Shown: positions 36,407-50,050, numbered from the stretch's first letter. The stretch: DNA of 64,000 nt from Holacanthus passer (GCA_025331565.1 JAFREQ010000040.1:7255001-7319000), one strand, 5' to 3'. Notes: generated by a model from the letters alone, not told the origin. Numbers and translations are program-made.

Positions 36407-38735
36407 CTCTTTCAATTGAGTATGTGTATGTGAGGAAAAATAATGAATGGTATGTCTTTGGCGTCATCACATAAATTGTGCACTGACCAGTTTCTCTGCA
36501 TCGTCCCAACAAAATGACTCAAGTGGATGTTTTTCAGAGTTTGAGTTAAATCTCATAGAAAAAAACCCTGAGCTCTCAAGATGTATTTTGGTTCTGCTGA
36601 CTTGCTGATCAACTTTACGATTACCTAAAGATGACTCATTAAAAGAGCAGGTTCAGGAAATGCGCCCGTTCGCAACAGTTCAATGAGAAAATTAATTTCA
36701 TTGTCTGTTTGATAGCAGTAGCTTAGTATAAAGACTAGAAACAGGGACGCAGTGAGCCAGGCCCTGTCGAAAGGTAAAGGAATCCATCTTTGAAGCTCAC
36801 TAATAAACATGTTGTATTGTAATCAGTACAAAAACCAAAGTTGTTTCCTGGTATTAACTGCTGGCGGAAGTTTCATATTTACTGTACAGACTTTTATAAA
36901 TTGTCAAACTGTTCCTTTAAACACAGGTCGGTGGCAATGTGAGTGAAACAGAGGCAGAATTGAAGCTGAAAATGACAAAATATAAAAACATGTAAAAACA
37001 CACCTGTTACTCTTATTGTTATCAAGTACAACTCGGACTTTTAAGTGTCAGTATGTGAGCAGAGTCATTGAGGTCTGGTTGCATTTTAAGATTCCAAATC
37101 TAGTTTTTGTATTTTGATTCCTTAGAGTTTACTTGTCATGTCAAGATGCATTGGATTTATTTTCCAGCATGTCAGCTCAGTCGTCTCAGTCTATAACAGC
37201 TTGCATCAGATAAACATTACATATTCCACGCAGCCATTACTGACCAGCTAACCATAACCTTCCTATGAATTTCGCATAATTAAAAAGTTAAACTATTCTG
37301 CGAACAAATTAGTATGAATATACAGTAGCTTTGTAATTTCAACTTTAATTAATCAGATAAAAATCTCCTTGTTAAAGAGCCTGCTGGCTTCACACTGCCT
37401 GGCCGTCTACTCCATCAAGCTCGGCTCAGTGTCAACATGGTTTTACCACATTAAGCTGCTTCCATTGATTTTCTTTGTCCTGCCGTTGCCAGTTTGTGTG
37501 TCTCTCAGGTGAGTCCTCGCAGCTGTGGCGGGGGATCAGAGTGGGAGCGCGAGGCCCGACACAGCTGTGGGAGCTGAAATGTCCAGTAATGATTCTGTTA
37601 TCAAACTGTCAGTGTGGAGGGAGGTAATTGCCTCGTAACTCAGGTGAGCGAAGCTACTTGGCAATTAAAAGCTTATTAGAAAACAATCAGCTTAGTCTGG
37701 TTGTCCTTTCTGTTACAGCTTGATTAGTAAAGATTCTACGTTCGAAGTGCGAGTGACCACTTTTTGGTCTTTGAGGAGAACTGCTTCTTCTTAAAATGGA
37801 TGTTTCCAGCGTGGGATTTTACCTGCATCGAATCAATGTGGAACAAAAGACTTTTCCACATAGATGTTCTGTCCAGCATTTGTCTGATTAAATAAGTTGC
37901 AAGGCTCTTGGAGTTTGCAACATGTTACAAGTAAGGTGCAGTATTTTCCTCCAACTGCAATGAAATCTGTTATAAAACCATCATTTTATTGATTGAGTCT
38001 CATAGATTTGACTGTAATTAGCACAGCTGACTGGACATTGCAATGATTATTATTATCAATGTGCAGCACTTTTCATTGCTTTCACTGGAGCCTGCAGAAC
38101 AAAGGGAAGGAAGAAGCTGTTTGCTCGAGGACAGAATCTCCACCCTAAAGTCTGCTTTAAATACACATCAAGAAAATAATATGTTGCATAAAATAATAGC
38201 TATATTTGTCTTACTGTGAATATGTTTTGTGCTCAGTGCAGCTCTCTTCAGTGGTTATAAAAGTTTATTTGTAATCTGTTTCATTCCTTTATTGCTATAA
38301 TTTTCACATTGTTAATTCATTCCTAACCTCTTGTTTTTCTAACTTGACAATTGATCCATCTGTCTACATACAACAGTTCCTGGTGTTTTCATCATGTTTC
38401 CAGAAGCTGTTGTTTTTCATTTAGAAGCTCGCAGTGAAATTGAGCAGCCACACACTTTATATCGTCTTAATTTTGTTTTGCTGTTTGGACTCTGTTTCTT
38501 GACCTTTTTATTCCCTTTGCAATTTCACTTCTTTTATCTTTTCTCATACAAGGAGCATAATTCTATTACCGTGATCAAAAGGCAAGTCGTATTTATTCTG
38601 GTGACCCGCTGATTAAATTTAGCTTTGCAAACTGATGAAATGAGTCGGTAGATTAAAGCATCACTGCACTGGGTAAACTTAAGGTGGAAGGAGGCAAAGA
38701 CACATTCATTTACACAAAGGTCGTCTGTGAAGCAG

Positions 38736-38930
38736 AGTTGTTATAGTTTTCTATTTTTCATTAGTTTTTTGTTTTTACATTTATGTTTAACTTTAGCTTC
38801 AGTTTCTTTCCAGGCTGAGTTTGCTCATTTCAGTCTATTTGTTTCCTTTAAAAATGTTTTGTTTAGTTTGTACTCGTTCCAATATTAGTTTTATTCTTTT
38901 TCTAATTCTAATTTGCCAGGGGCGAGATTT
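38736..38930 (+). repeat. T-rich TTTAGTTT-type interspersed repeat
   Basis: The sequence runs GTTGTTATAGTTTTCTATTT, then TTCATTAGTTTTTTG, TTTAACTTTAGCTTCAGTTT, and ends with TATTAGTTTTATTC and TTTGCCAGG. It resembles a common low-complexity-like dispersed fish repeat built on TTTAGTTT words. Its boundaries and class are uncertain. Confidence 0.35.
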
Positions 38931-40854
38931 AAAGAGTTCAGAATAGGCTTTACAAAACAAACAGAACAGCTTGAAAAAGCAATTGACTGACGTTTTGTAA
39001 GTACATGTAAATTATTGTTAGCTTTTAATTTTTTTATTTCAGTTGAGTAAATTGTTTTTTTTTCACACCCAATCTACTTCATTATAGTGACCTTGCTGTG
39101 AAGAAACAATTTTCTTTCACTAAGAAAAATAGTGTGGTGGTTTGATAATTCTCTTTTCTTCTTTAATTTGAGTGTAGAAAAATTGTTTAAAACATGGTTT
39201 GTGTGACACTTGTATGTTGAGCGCCTTCGCCCTAATTGAAATACTATGATCACGCTGTTGACACAAATTAAATGTGTTTAATTGTAAAACACATATAGCC
39301 TAATGTTTTGATGTGCCGTCAAACTCAAGCATTCTCAGTGAGAAAAGTCTGATGATATGATTTGGTGATTATGGTGTGTTTGTGTCTTCTGTGAAACTAA
39401 AAGTGAATTTTGACTTTTCCATAACTTATGTACGCAAATAGTTACATCACAGAGTGTACATAACTAACATACTTATATAAACCCAAACCAAGTAGTTTTG
39501 ATGCCTAAACCTAAGCAAACTGCGACCATGTCACAGCGTTTAGCAGGTGTTCATTGTTCTTTCCAGTAAACTTTATTTTGAAAGTCCAACAAGAGCTGCT
39601 AACCTGGTGCTGTATATTTATTATTGCTAACCACTGAGCCCTGCATGTGCAAAATTGATGCCAAAAGTATATGTAGAGTGTCACATTTTGAAATGTATGG
39701 CCACTGAGCGTCCTCAGCGAATGGGAGTGAGAACATTATGAAACTTAATAATATCAAATCTGTACAAGATCCATAAGGATCCATTTCAAACATTTTCTGA
39801 ATTTTGTTAAGTTTCAGGAGTGATGCTGCATTGCCTGAGAGATATCAAGAGTAGCACATAATGATTCAGAGAGGTTATTTTTAAAAGGCCAGACTGAAAG
39901 AGAGAGGAATAAAATGTTCGCAGAGAGTGCAAAGCAATCTGGAGTCGCCCCGACTGCCTCTCTATAGTATGAGCGAGAAGCTATTTGTAGGAACGTGTAG
40001 AAATTAGAGGTCTTGTTCCCATCAGGAGCATGTCCACCCCTATGCTGTAAAATGCTACATTATCAAGTGAGCAGAAATGACAGGGCTTGGATCACATTAA
40101 ATGCTCTCCTGCTGTTCCCATGTGTAAGTGACTGGCAGGGCCGTAACAGGATTGGCAAAGGAGACCGGAGAGAAGTGAAACCGGAGCTGCTGCCTGCAGG
40201 ACGGAAAAAGCTCGGATGGAGAAATTGTTTTGAAAATATGCACATTTTCAAAAAAACACCTCCTACATTTCTGAATTCTTTTCGCAGAACAATCTCAAGT
40301 CAAGGTCTGCTTACTCTCCACAGCTTCTGACACACAGTTTTCATCTGCAGAAAATGATAGAAGTACTAAGAGAATAATAGAAAACTTAACAACTGAGGAA
40401 ACTCTATAGACGGATGGAAACTATGTGAAATGTATTAACCTGGTAAACAGCCACCGTACTGTACAGATCACTGTGAAAGAAACGGCTGTATTGTTGTGTT
40501 ATCCATGTTTTCCATTCGGTGGCACAAAGACGAAACCCAGCCATGACGACAAACATATTGTAAAAGGTGAATGAGCCAGTTCTGATGATGGATAACAATC
40601 AGTGATCATATAAAAGGTAAAGGTTTGTAAATCCAGCTTTCGATGCTCCTGAGCTTGTCTTCATGGATGATGGTGTGTGTTAATATGAATATACAGTCAG
40701 GTATGATCTCACTGATACAGCAAACTTGATCAAGGCAGACATCTTGACAAGATTTACTGCCCAACCAAATTGGCAGAGTGCTCACGCTGCAGATGTGGAG
40801 GAAAATAAAAGGATTTCCAGCGCTGATGTTCCTTCATTAGATTTTTGGAGGAGT

Positions 40855-41172
40855 GGAAAATGGTTTGTTATTTCCTGTTTTATTTTGTAAGAGTATGTGC
40901 TCAGGTGTGTTCAGTTGCTTTAGCTCCTTTAGGATTACTGATTGTTTTCACCTGTTATCTACCCTCCTGGTGCCAGTTCATCTTTGCACCTTGTGTCAAG
41001 CCTTCCAGCCCTTTGTGGTGTTTATTCCTTGTGTGTGATTCTTGCCTGCTCCTATTTGAATCCTCCTGTAAGTCTTATGATTTTGTAACTTAACTTTAAA
41101 CTGCACTAGCTCACCTCTTTGTGTCTGCATTTTGGATCCTATCCCCTTTGTATCTTGCACAAATCGGTACAT
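40855..41172 (+). mobile_element. Possible decayed solo LTR
   Basis: The sequence starts near TTTCCTGTTTTATTTTGTAA. Its middle contains GTTTTCACCTGTTATCTACC and GTGTGATTCTTGCCTGCTCC. It ends with GTGTCTGCATTTTGGATCCT, then ACAAATCGGTACA. This order resembles a teleost LTR-like repeat whose end normally reads TCTGCATTTGGGTCCT followed by CCGTGACA. No gag or pol sequence flanks it, and no target-site duplication was found. The 82-codon open frame across it is not meaningful. Confidence 0.4.
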
Positions 41173-41452
41173 CTTAAAGTGTAAGAGACAGGAAGGTACT
41201 GCAAGTTAAATGCATTCAAGTTGAAGTAACGTCTCCTTTTGCTTAATTAATCTGATGCTTGATGAACCATTTTCAGTTCAACATCAAGGCTACATGGTTT
41301 GCAGCATAGTTCAGTTGTCTCATCATCCTGCATTCATTTATAGCTCTAACTTTTTTATAAACATTGCAATGGCCCTGGCTATTGAAAATAAGGTGAGCAC
41401 GCATACGTGATTAACTAAAAGAAAGGAGTTTTATTCAAGAGGTTAATTTAAC

Positions 41453-41736
41453 AAGTGTAACAGAAATACTGGTTTAAATAAATAGAGGGGGCAGGGGAAC
41501 ATACTACCAGGCTAATAATACTAAATAAACTTCACAGAGTCTGTCCACTACCAGGATGGGCTGGGTCTATTACCTGGAGACTTTGGCCTCCAGTTCTGTG
41601 ATGGCCTCCGGCTCCGACCAACCAGGAACCTACAACACTGGAAGGCAGAACACCCACAAGCCCATGGAGAGACCCTGAACGAGGCCCTGAACGAGGCCCT
41701 GAACGAGGCCCTGAACGAGGCCCTGGGGCTGTTACA
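41453..41736. repeat. Segment bounded by GTGTAACAG / CTGTTACAC inverted repeat
   Basis: GTGTAACAG near 41455 and its exact reverse complement CTGTTACAC near 41728 bracket about 280 bp that includes the minisatellite. They could be the ends of a small DNA transposon. No flanking target-site duplication is evident, and 9-bp matches at this distance can arise by chance. Confidence 0.25.
41673..41728 (+). repeat. 12-bp minisatellite, four perfect copies
   Basis: CCCTGAACGAGG is repeated at 41673-41684, 41685-41696, 41697-41708 and 41709-41720, followed by a partial CCCTGGGG. The unit is three times four bases, so a frame through it stays open. The copies are identical, which suggests recent expansion. 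Confidence 0.95.
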
Positions 41737-44700
41737 CCATCAGGGTTTTGATCCAGATGCCCTGCAGCGCTTTTCCAAAAGGTAACCTAAGTGTTGTGTG
41801 GGAGGGGGCCTCATAATTAATGAGAAATGTAACTGAAAACTCAAAGCTGGTGTCATGATGGCGTGAGATCTGGATTATCATCGAGTCAAAAGAATCACTC
41901 TTGTTCCAGCTGGTAAATGATCTTTGCTCAGACAAATCTACCCACGGCGTCTGCTCAGTGATGCTCAATACTCAATCTTACATGACCTTTTTCCTATTTA
42001 TAAAAACTGCGGTGACAAACACGCCTCAGCTGGAGCGTTTTATATCTGGATCATTACAGCACCACCCAATGTTTGAGCTATATATAGTGTCACTTATCAT
42101 ATGGACTAAATTTGTCTGCGTGGCGCTGTGTTTGTCACAATGAGTATTGAGGGCAAATGAGTTTCAAGTGCCCTCTTGTTATCTTGTTTGTGTCGTCTTT
42201 GGGGACTTTTTTTTGGCAGAACTGGGCCAGTCTTGCGTGCACTGTTCACTTCTCTAATGAAACTGATGCGAGTGTTATTTTGGGTTCAGTTATTGTACCT
42301 GTGAAAGATTCAAGTGGGACAGAAATTACCACTAAAAAGCTTTTTGAAAGCGTCAAACTAACTCATCAACTCATTTTTTTTTTTTTTTTAATTGAGGTCA
42401 GTTTGGATACATCCTTACATATGTACTGTGCACCTGAAGTATTTCAGAGCAGGTCTCAGTGAGATGATATAACAAACCCAGTTTCAGTGGGAAGAGAGCA
42501 AATGAGCAAAAACCTAATTCAGTCAAAATAGGTGATGTTACCCATTATTTTATATAACATTTTCATGGAGGTGCTTGTCTGCAAACCAATTTAGACGACA
42601 TGCTCTCCCTGATGACCCTCACTCATTATTTCACAGTGTGACATGTGTATCACAGGAAATGTATTCAGAAAAGACTCGGACTGACTAACCAAGCTGTTGG
42701 GTATTGGTTATTACTGTTACATGAACGTGTGGTCAACTTAAAGGTCCTGGTCTGAGAGTCTGAAAACATGGTCACCCCATTGTACCATTGCCTCGTTAAG
42801 AAAGCAGTCTGTAGTAAAATGCACTCCATATTAATTCGGTAACAGACCAATTGGCGTGTTTGGTCTGTTGTTGGCTATATCCTCCTATGGCGCAGCCTTG
42901 ACCTCTCTTCGCTGCAGTTCTTTGCTTGTATGCTCAAATAGACATCTGAGTTTAAAAACATACAGTATTATTTTTCTTCTTCTTGTGGTAGATGTGATGT
43001 CAGAAGTTAAATATTTTGAGTAAATGCCTATTAGAATGAAACTGTAACATCTCAGCAGGCGAAGCGACATCGACAGATTGAGTTTGTTGTAACAAACAGG
43101 AGGTCAGTGTGGGATGATACCTCACTGCAGTTCTGTACTTTTTCTAGACTTGGTTATAATTATGATTCATAGCTTTGTCATGCTTTAAATTTAATGTTTC
43201 AGTCTTCTGTGTGTGTTTAAGGGTTGAGCTTTATGACTCTGGCAACAGAATGTGAAAGGTTAATGAGAAGATTTATTAAACAATGTAGTAAAGGATCCAA
43301 GTGATTGGGGAGAAAATTAAAGGAAAGCAGAGGATGGAAGAGAATAATGGCCTGAAATTACCTATTAACTTTTTAAACTTGATCAGAACAGTTTCCTTAA
43401 TAAGCGTTCTCTGTGATAAGAAAGAAATGAATTGCTGCATTGCATTAGCTTTACATCATTTCAAAAAAACCAGGATGACTTAAGCACTTTACCTTTTATT
43501 CATGGTGGTGTTTTGTTAGATGGAGGCAGTTTTTGAACTTATTTTAATTTGCGTATGAATACAAGCAAGATGTGGTTTGCTCGATGCATCAGTAATTATA
43601 TAATGAGTAGGGGGAGGGCGAGAAGAGGTAAGTGTTCCCTGTGATGAGACGTCTGGAGATGACGTCTTTGTCTCACAGTGATGCGGCTGTCTGATGGAGG
43701 TGATAAGAACTTTTGCAGCCGAGTCCATGAAAGATACATGAGCCGAGCTCCAGTGAGCCTCCGGTCCACGTCAAAAGTGACCGTGAGAGTTTAGGGCCTG
43801 TGAGAGTCACCTGTTTAAGCACTCGCACACAGTCTGAGCAGAAAGACGGCTGAACTCACATGCTGAAAGCTTTGAGAAGACAGTGAAGGTTTCAGAGTGA
43901 AGACAAACAGTCTTTGGAGACCCGAGGAAGGTGCACGTCTTTAGGTCAGCATTTCAAACTGCACTGTCAACTTACATTTCACTTTTTGCAGTCGGACTTT
44001 TGTCCTTCTCCTGACAATTTTTTTCAGGCAATCAGAAATGTAGCAGCTTTAAAAAAAAAAAAAAACCATTTGGACAACTTGAAAAGGCTCTTAAATACTG
44101 ACTCTTCACCACAGGAGTTCCCACCGCATTCACGTCTTGAAGGTCAGAGTTTACATCTTATCCTATATTATGTTAATTTAATTTAAATACACAATTTACA
44201 CACAACATGAGATGATAGTGAACATGTTATCAAAGATAATCAGAGTATGTATTTGTTTGACAAGTTTACCCCGTTTAAATATGTCTCATTTCTCGTGTCG
44301 ACCGCGTCTGCTTTCATCAGAGGGAACGTTCAGAAACAGTTTGATGTGATATCTCAAAAATCTGATTATTTTCTCGCACCTCGCCGTCTTCCTGTCGCTC
44401 TGAGGGGGAAAAGCACTTTCAAGGCCACGGACACGGATCCGCTTTGTCATCAGTGACTTTTGAATGAAGTTTAGGACGTTTGAATTATGTAACTAGTTTG
44501 AGAATAAATTACGGCAGCTCTTATCTTTTGTTGATCCTGTAGGCTTGTGAAACCCAGCCAACATGTTTAGATTACTTCTTTGTCTGGTAGTTCAAATATG
44601 CATGTTTTCTGGACCCTCTGTGGACCCAATTAGAATCAAATAATACAAACAAAATCCCTCAAGGTACTAATAGAGTGGTTTGGATATTTGTATCTGCAGT

Positions 44701-47700
44701 GATATTGGGTGCTTTGTAGCCTAAAGCATTTTCACTTCATGTATTCAGTAACAATACTTTGGCCTTGCATCATTTACATTTGGGATTCTCCTCTGTTGCT
44801 TTTTCACATTTTGGGCTCTGAAACACAACAGAAGCACCAATATTGGATAAATTCAACCCTGAATTATAATTATGGCCTTTACAGTTCAAATAATGTCACT
44901 CTTTTTCTTATTTGTGTCTTACAGGTTATATTTTCTTAAAGACTTGTTAAACACCCGTGTTGCCTTTCACCGAAACTCACTCCAGATTCACGTGAAGACA
45001 GTATTTTATAAAAAATGTGATTTAATGCCATTTCTCATAATAAACTCTATAAGCTGTTGTTGAAAAGTCAAACATATTATCATCACGAGAGCAATAAGTC
45101 AGAGTGGAACTGATTCAAAGCAAACTTTATTCAGCTGCTCTGTTCCACATGGCAGAGGAAATGTTTGCATTACTCTGACTGTACTGGGGTCATCATTCTT
45201 GGTTTTGTCAAGAAGAAATTATTTGCCATTATGAAATAAATTCATTTATGCAGATCACAATTTCCAAGATTACACATGTACTTGGAGTTTTGTATTGCTC
45301 TAACTGTAAAACTAAATGATGTTGTTTTGTTAGTATTTTTGGTGGCGGTTCAGGTATGATGAGGTGTCTGTCATAGTTTAGTTTCCACATTTTTTATATG
45401 CATTATATTAATTAATTCCTGTTCTATCTCAGTTATTTACTACTATTTATCTGGGATTTTATTTTCATATTGTTCGGCGCACTGTGGGAATCTTCTCATC
45501 ATTTCATCCCATGTATTGCTTCATGTTGCTAATGGACTGTGCTCAGCCAGATGTAATTAAAATGTTTTAATAGGATGATTCTCTCAGAAAACATTTTGCA
45601 ACGGCTACTGATCCTTGTACCATCAGCAGGAACCAAAGTGTGCACATGTGTACATTTATGTGTTTGCGTGTGTGTGTGTGTTGCAAGTGCAGTGCTTAGA
45701 GCGAGTGTAGTGACTGTGACAGTAGCTGCAGGGAGGTGTGCACACATATTACACCGAGGAAGCTCGCTCTTGTAAACGTGCCATGTTGAGCCTGTCCTCC
45801 GGAGCTGAATGCATGCCCTTTGGTAGGATATTTGAAGGGTGACATTGTTATCTAGAGGGTAAACATACTATCTCATTCACAATCAGAAGCTCAAGGACGT
45901 TTTAACGAGACAGAGATTGAATCACCGGGTCACTCGTGGATGCTTCTTTTTACACACACTTGTACAGCAGCACTTAATTCATACAACCTAATTCAATGTG
46001 GCATTTTAGTGTCAGGTCACTTCCTCGATTATATTAATATTCATGTTTTTGAAATGTTTATCATCTCCAAACAAAGGACAGTCCGTAGCAGATAAGGAAA
46101 AAGCCACATGCATTGATTTTAAAGGCAGATATTCAGAATTAAACCAAATACAGTGTAAAGTTTAACCCAAATAATGAACCTCACAATTTGTTTTTGAAAA
46201 CAGTGTTGCCCTTAAAATTAAAAACTGATCTGTTTAATTTATGTTTTTGTGTGCTTGTATTGTTGTGGTGGCCCACATTTTATAATTCAGTCACAATGAA
46301 GATTACATTACATCTTAAAAAGAACTTAAAGATTTCATGCATTATATATAACATGTTTCTGTTGCTACACACATTATGTCCAGAAAGATAATCAAAACCT
46401 GTCATCAAAAGCAAAAATAAACCAACATTATCTGCATATTCATACAGTATGTTTTCCCAACAGCTTCATATAAAACACACACATATCCTCCCTGGGAGTC
46501 ATATGAGTAAACAAACATTTAAATCCTTGCAGAAATATCAAATCCTTCCCATTTGCATAAGCTTTTTTTATTTACATTTTGAGATGGCAGAGATCATACC
46601 AAATTGGCATGAAAGCCCAATGAGCCATTTGGGTGCAGCGTTACACTTCAGAGAGCCTTTCAAACCAACCGCCCTCTCATCTCTGCCAATGAATGCTGCA
46701 TGTCATTAAAACTTAATGCCAAAACACAGGAAGCGACTCAGTAGTTTTATCAAGAGTGAAAAATTGTGACTTGAAATCCACATCAGGAAGGAGGAAAAGA
46801 CATGAAGAGGAAATGAAAAGGAATAACTACTGAGATCGTCTCTGCAGTTATACATGTTTCATAGCATGAAATATATTCAAGACTGAAATTGTGTTGAGAG
46901 AAACTCAAAGGAGCTTCGATATGCTTGTGGGAAATATCATCATCCTGTGAAACAAAGGTAAAGCTGATTGCTGGTTAATGGTTGTAAACAGTGGTTGTAA
47001 TGGTTGTAATATTCGCAAGGGTGATGCTGGTAACATTCTAAAAGTATGTGTTCATTTTAAATAATATCACAAGGCCAAAAGCTAAAGAGAAAGTACTTTA
47101 TATTAATCTACAGTAAAATGTTATTTTGTTGGTATACTGGGGGATATTACACACATTTAATTAATTTAAGAAAATGGCCATTTGGCTGTTTCAGCATGGA
47201 ATGTGATTTCTAACTGTTGTTTAAAGTTCATGAAAAGAGAGCCAACTTTGGAGTCAGAGATGGGGAAAGCAGACCTGAATAAAGAGCAATCAGATCTGAC
47301 CTGAACCAAACCCGATGAAGCCCTTAAAGCTTGAGCGAGAGGACAGGATAAAGAAGGGAATATGGGGCAGGATGTGACTGGGAAGAGGAAATAGCTTTGA
47401 TGCTTGCAATCTCAGTCTGGTCAATCAGCAATCAGAGCGCACTGAAACACTAATGAGGGGTTTCAACACAGGATTCAGCACCAGTGCTACTGATGCAGAT
47501 GTGATATGACAGTTAAATCAACTACGGGACGAACATTCGCTCGGCCTGTTTAGTGCTCCGCCGGAGTGAGCCGCACAGTCGCTCTGATTTCAAGGGTTAT
47601 TTGAGAGAAAGAAAATATTGTATTCCTACAGGTGTGATACCAGAATCAGATGAAAGCAGCAGTCAAACAGCCCAGGAGAAGTGATAATAATATACATCAT

Positions 47701-48479
47701 TGACGTTTCACACACCCTGATGTGCGAGACCCAGTTTTCTAACATCCTCAGTCTGTCTGCTGACGGTGATGCTGCAGGATGTGTCGCTCATCAAACACTG
47801 CAAACTTTCCATCTTTCTTCACCTCACTTACATGCTGTAACATACTGACTCGTGTCATGTAATAATTTTGAATGTAAAGGGAGGTTTTGTTAAACCAGTC
47901 CTTATATCACACTGTGTCATAAACAAGCCAGATGAACACACCAGTAACTGGCCTGCTGCTGCAGTAACATCCCCTTGTGTGTAATATATTCATGGTGGCA
48001 TCTGTTTGCATGTGTATGTCTGAGTGTTTGGGGGAAAGAGGCTATCTCTTGAATAAGCACAAGAAAAGGAAAACCATTGACAGGAACAGCACAACACTTG
48101 TCTCCCTCCTCCACACAGAAACTAGAGTAGATGGTGTTTTAATAAAGCAGCCTGTTGGGGCATTGTCTGAGCTTGAAAACAGTGCACGGTAGCTGCCTGA
48201 GCACTCCACTCTGAGGGCCGCCTCGACAACTCAGCCTAATAACACGGACGGTTAAAACCCACTATTGCTCTCCAAATGGCGGCATCTGTCCCCGCCAGCT
48301 GTCCTCGTTTGTGTTCTCATGTGCTCAGGTCAGACCACCTACCGCGACCTCTTTTGGCTGGCTTTGAGCTCAGGCGTCTCCAGGACTGATGCTGCCAGTT
48401 GTTCAGCTACCAGGACAGGTGAAGCACCTTGGCTGCATCCAGTCATCGCTCAGGCCCGTTTGATCTACATCACGAGCCC

Positions 48480-48640
48480 CATGTGCAACACGGCACATTC
48501 GGCCAGCTCCGCTCAGCGGCAGGTCTCGCTTCAAGCACGAGCGGCTAAACTCTTACAGGGGTCAAACAGATGGGAACGGTGGACAGAGGAAATTCATCAG
48601 ATTAAGCTGATTTGTCAAACAAGATCTATTATCGAATAGT
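48480..48640. promoter_or_regulatory. Candidate regulatory block near 48.5 kb
   Basis: This non-repetitive, GC-richer stretch ends with AAATTCATCAGATTAAGCTG and TTTGTCAAACAAGATC. It contains the near-palindrome ATCAGATTAAGCTGAT. The 124-codon open frame across it (48265-48639) lacks recognisable domains. It could be a conserved non-coding element. No comparative data are available. Confidence 0.2.
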
Positions 48641-49795
48641 TTTCTTCTGGCTTCTGAATTTTCTTTGGGTTGCTCTGCTCTTCTAGTTCACCATGTCAAA
48701 CTGGCTATGCAAAATGTATATCTGTATTAAATGCATAGCCAAAATGGTGATTGTGTTGTTTTATCCAGAGAGCTGTTTGTTCTCTTTGCAGCTCATGTCG
48801 ACAGCCCAGCTAACAAGGATTCATACAAGGATTCATTTCATCTTGGTCAGTTTATGCAAAGTTAAAGGGTGATTCAGCATCAGCACTCGTCCGTTCGTGG
48901 TCTATGTGTGATTGATGATTGGACAACTCACTCACAGTGGTATGAGATAAGTATCTTTGGGCTCTTGGACATTAATGATGTGTTCATTAAAATGGGCATC
49001 TACAATTCTGCAAAATTCTTCTTGCAATTTTGGAATCCATCTGATGACAATTTAGATTCTGGGGCCTGGTGTTTTAGATAAAAATAAGTTGTATAGGTTA
49101 GATTTTATTTCATTTATTCATGCGTTTTATGTCTCTCTTCCTTGTTCAGATAGGTGAGTTAAACTACATTGTTTTGTGATATTATGGGCTGCATGCCGAC
49201 AAAGTTGCACTCAGAATTGCCTTCACAGGTATTTTCATTTCACACAAGGCAGAAAAAAGACATCATCTGGGGTTTGAAATGGATAAAACAGCATGAAACA
49301 CAGACATGGACCTTTAGAGAGTTAATTGTTCAAACAAATATAACGTTGTAAAATCACTCATCACTCTGTGTCGTATCCCATAATGCCTTTCTTTCTTTTG
49401 ATTTCTTGTCTTTAATTTTACATGGAATATTCCTTTTTCTGCGAGTTGTATAATGGGAACCTGGGGAAGTTGAGATAACACAGACTCTATATTTTTTAGA
49501 TTATACTGCATATGTAAATTCTTTCAGAGAAAATAAGAGAGCATATCAGGCTGTAGATCCGTTTACGACGATGAAATGAAAACGTGTGACTGAAAATTAA
49601 CACGCTGACTTGCTCCACTTATTATGCATCTGATATGTGTGTGAGATATGTGTGCGCATTCCTACATGTTTGCGTTCACAAGCACAGTTGCATTCCCGTG
49701 TCCATGTTTGTGTGTCAGTAACGTGTAGTGAAAAAGGTTGTGGATCATCAAAGCTCATGAAATCGTGAAACCTAATTTACTTTTTTAATGAGATA

Positions 49796-50050
49796 TTTGC
49801 ACGAGGCGACAATTTCCGCAAACCAATCCCACTATTACACAGATGAAATGTAATTGGCTAATTGTCAAAACATCGCGCAGTCTGTTGCAGCCACATATAT
49901 CCCATTATTGAGATAGCTGATGTGAGCGTGGTAGCAGCATGTGGTGCTGTCCGGGAACGCGCCAGCTATCTCCCTCGCAGGCCTGCATTAAGAGCTGTCT
50001 GTGAGGTCTGATAAGAGACCACAAATTAATGACATTTTAATTACTGAGCC
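49796..50050. promoter_or_regulatory. Candidate enhancer-like block rich in ATTA/TAAT sites
   Basis: This is a dense set of transcription-factor-like cores in unique sequence: AAACCAATCCC, TGTAATTGGCTAATTGTCAA, CCCATTATTGAGATAG, CTGATAAGAGACC (GATA type) and AAATTAATGACATTTTAATT. This resembles vertebrate conserved developmental enhancers. The call is based on composition only. Confidence 0.3.

Larger units (their letters stand above)
32855..36430 (+). other. edil3: Probable edil3 3' UTR with alternative ends
   Basis: No open frame of note continues past the stop at 32854. Candidate poly(A) signals appear at 32930, 33926, 34507, 35907 and 36394/36401. The last is the strongest, so the full 3' UTR could be about 3.6 kb. 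The segment is AT-rich apart from a G-rich block at 33152-33208. The extent is inferred; no transcript evidence is available from sequence alone. Confidence 0.5.
36431..48200. other. Non-coding stretch downstream of edil3
   Basis: No exon with convincing protein similarity and splice sites was found on either strand. Contents listed separately are an AT-rich repeat (38736-38930), an LTR-like repeat (40855-41172) and a minisatellite (41673-41728). A GC-richer block at about 37500-37690 (GCAGCTGTGGCGGGGGATCA, then GGTAATTGCCTCG and GGCAATTAAAAGC) could be regulatory. Short duplications occur at 46979-47009 (TGGTTGTAA units). The rest is AT-rich unique-looking sequence with T runs, such as 42365-42389. 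Confidence 0.7.

Noticed and set aside
48265..48639. 124-codon + strand frame with a hydrophobic start
   Set aside because: The first residues look slightly like a signal peptide, but the rest has no cysteine spacing or domain of a secreted protein. The block is better viewed as possible constrained non-coding DNA.
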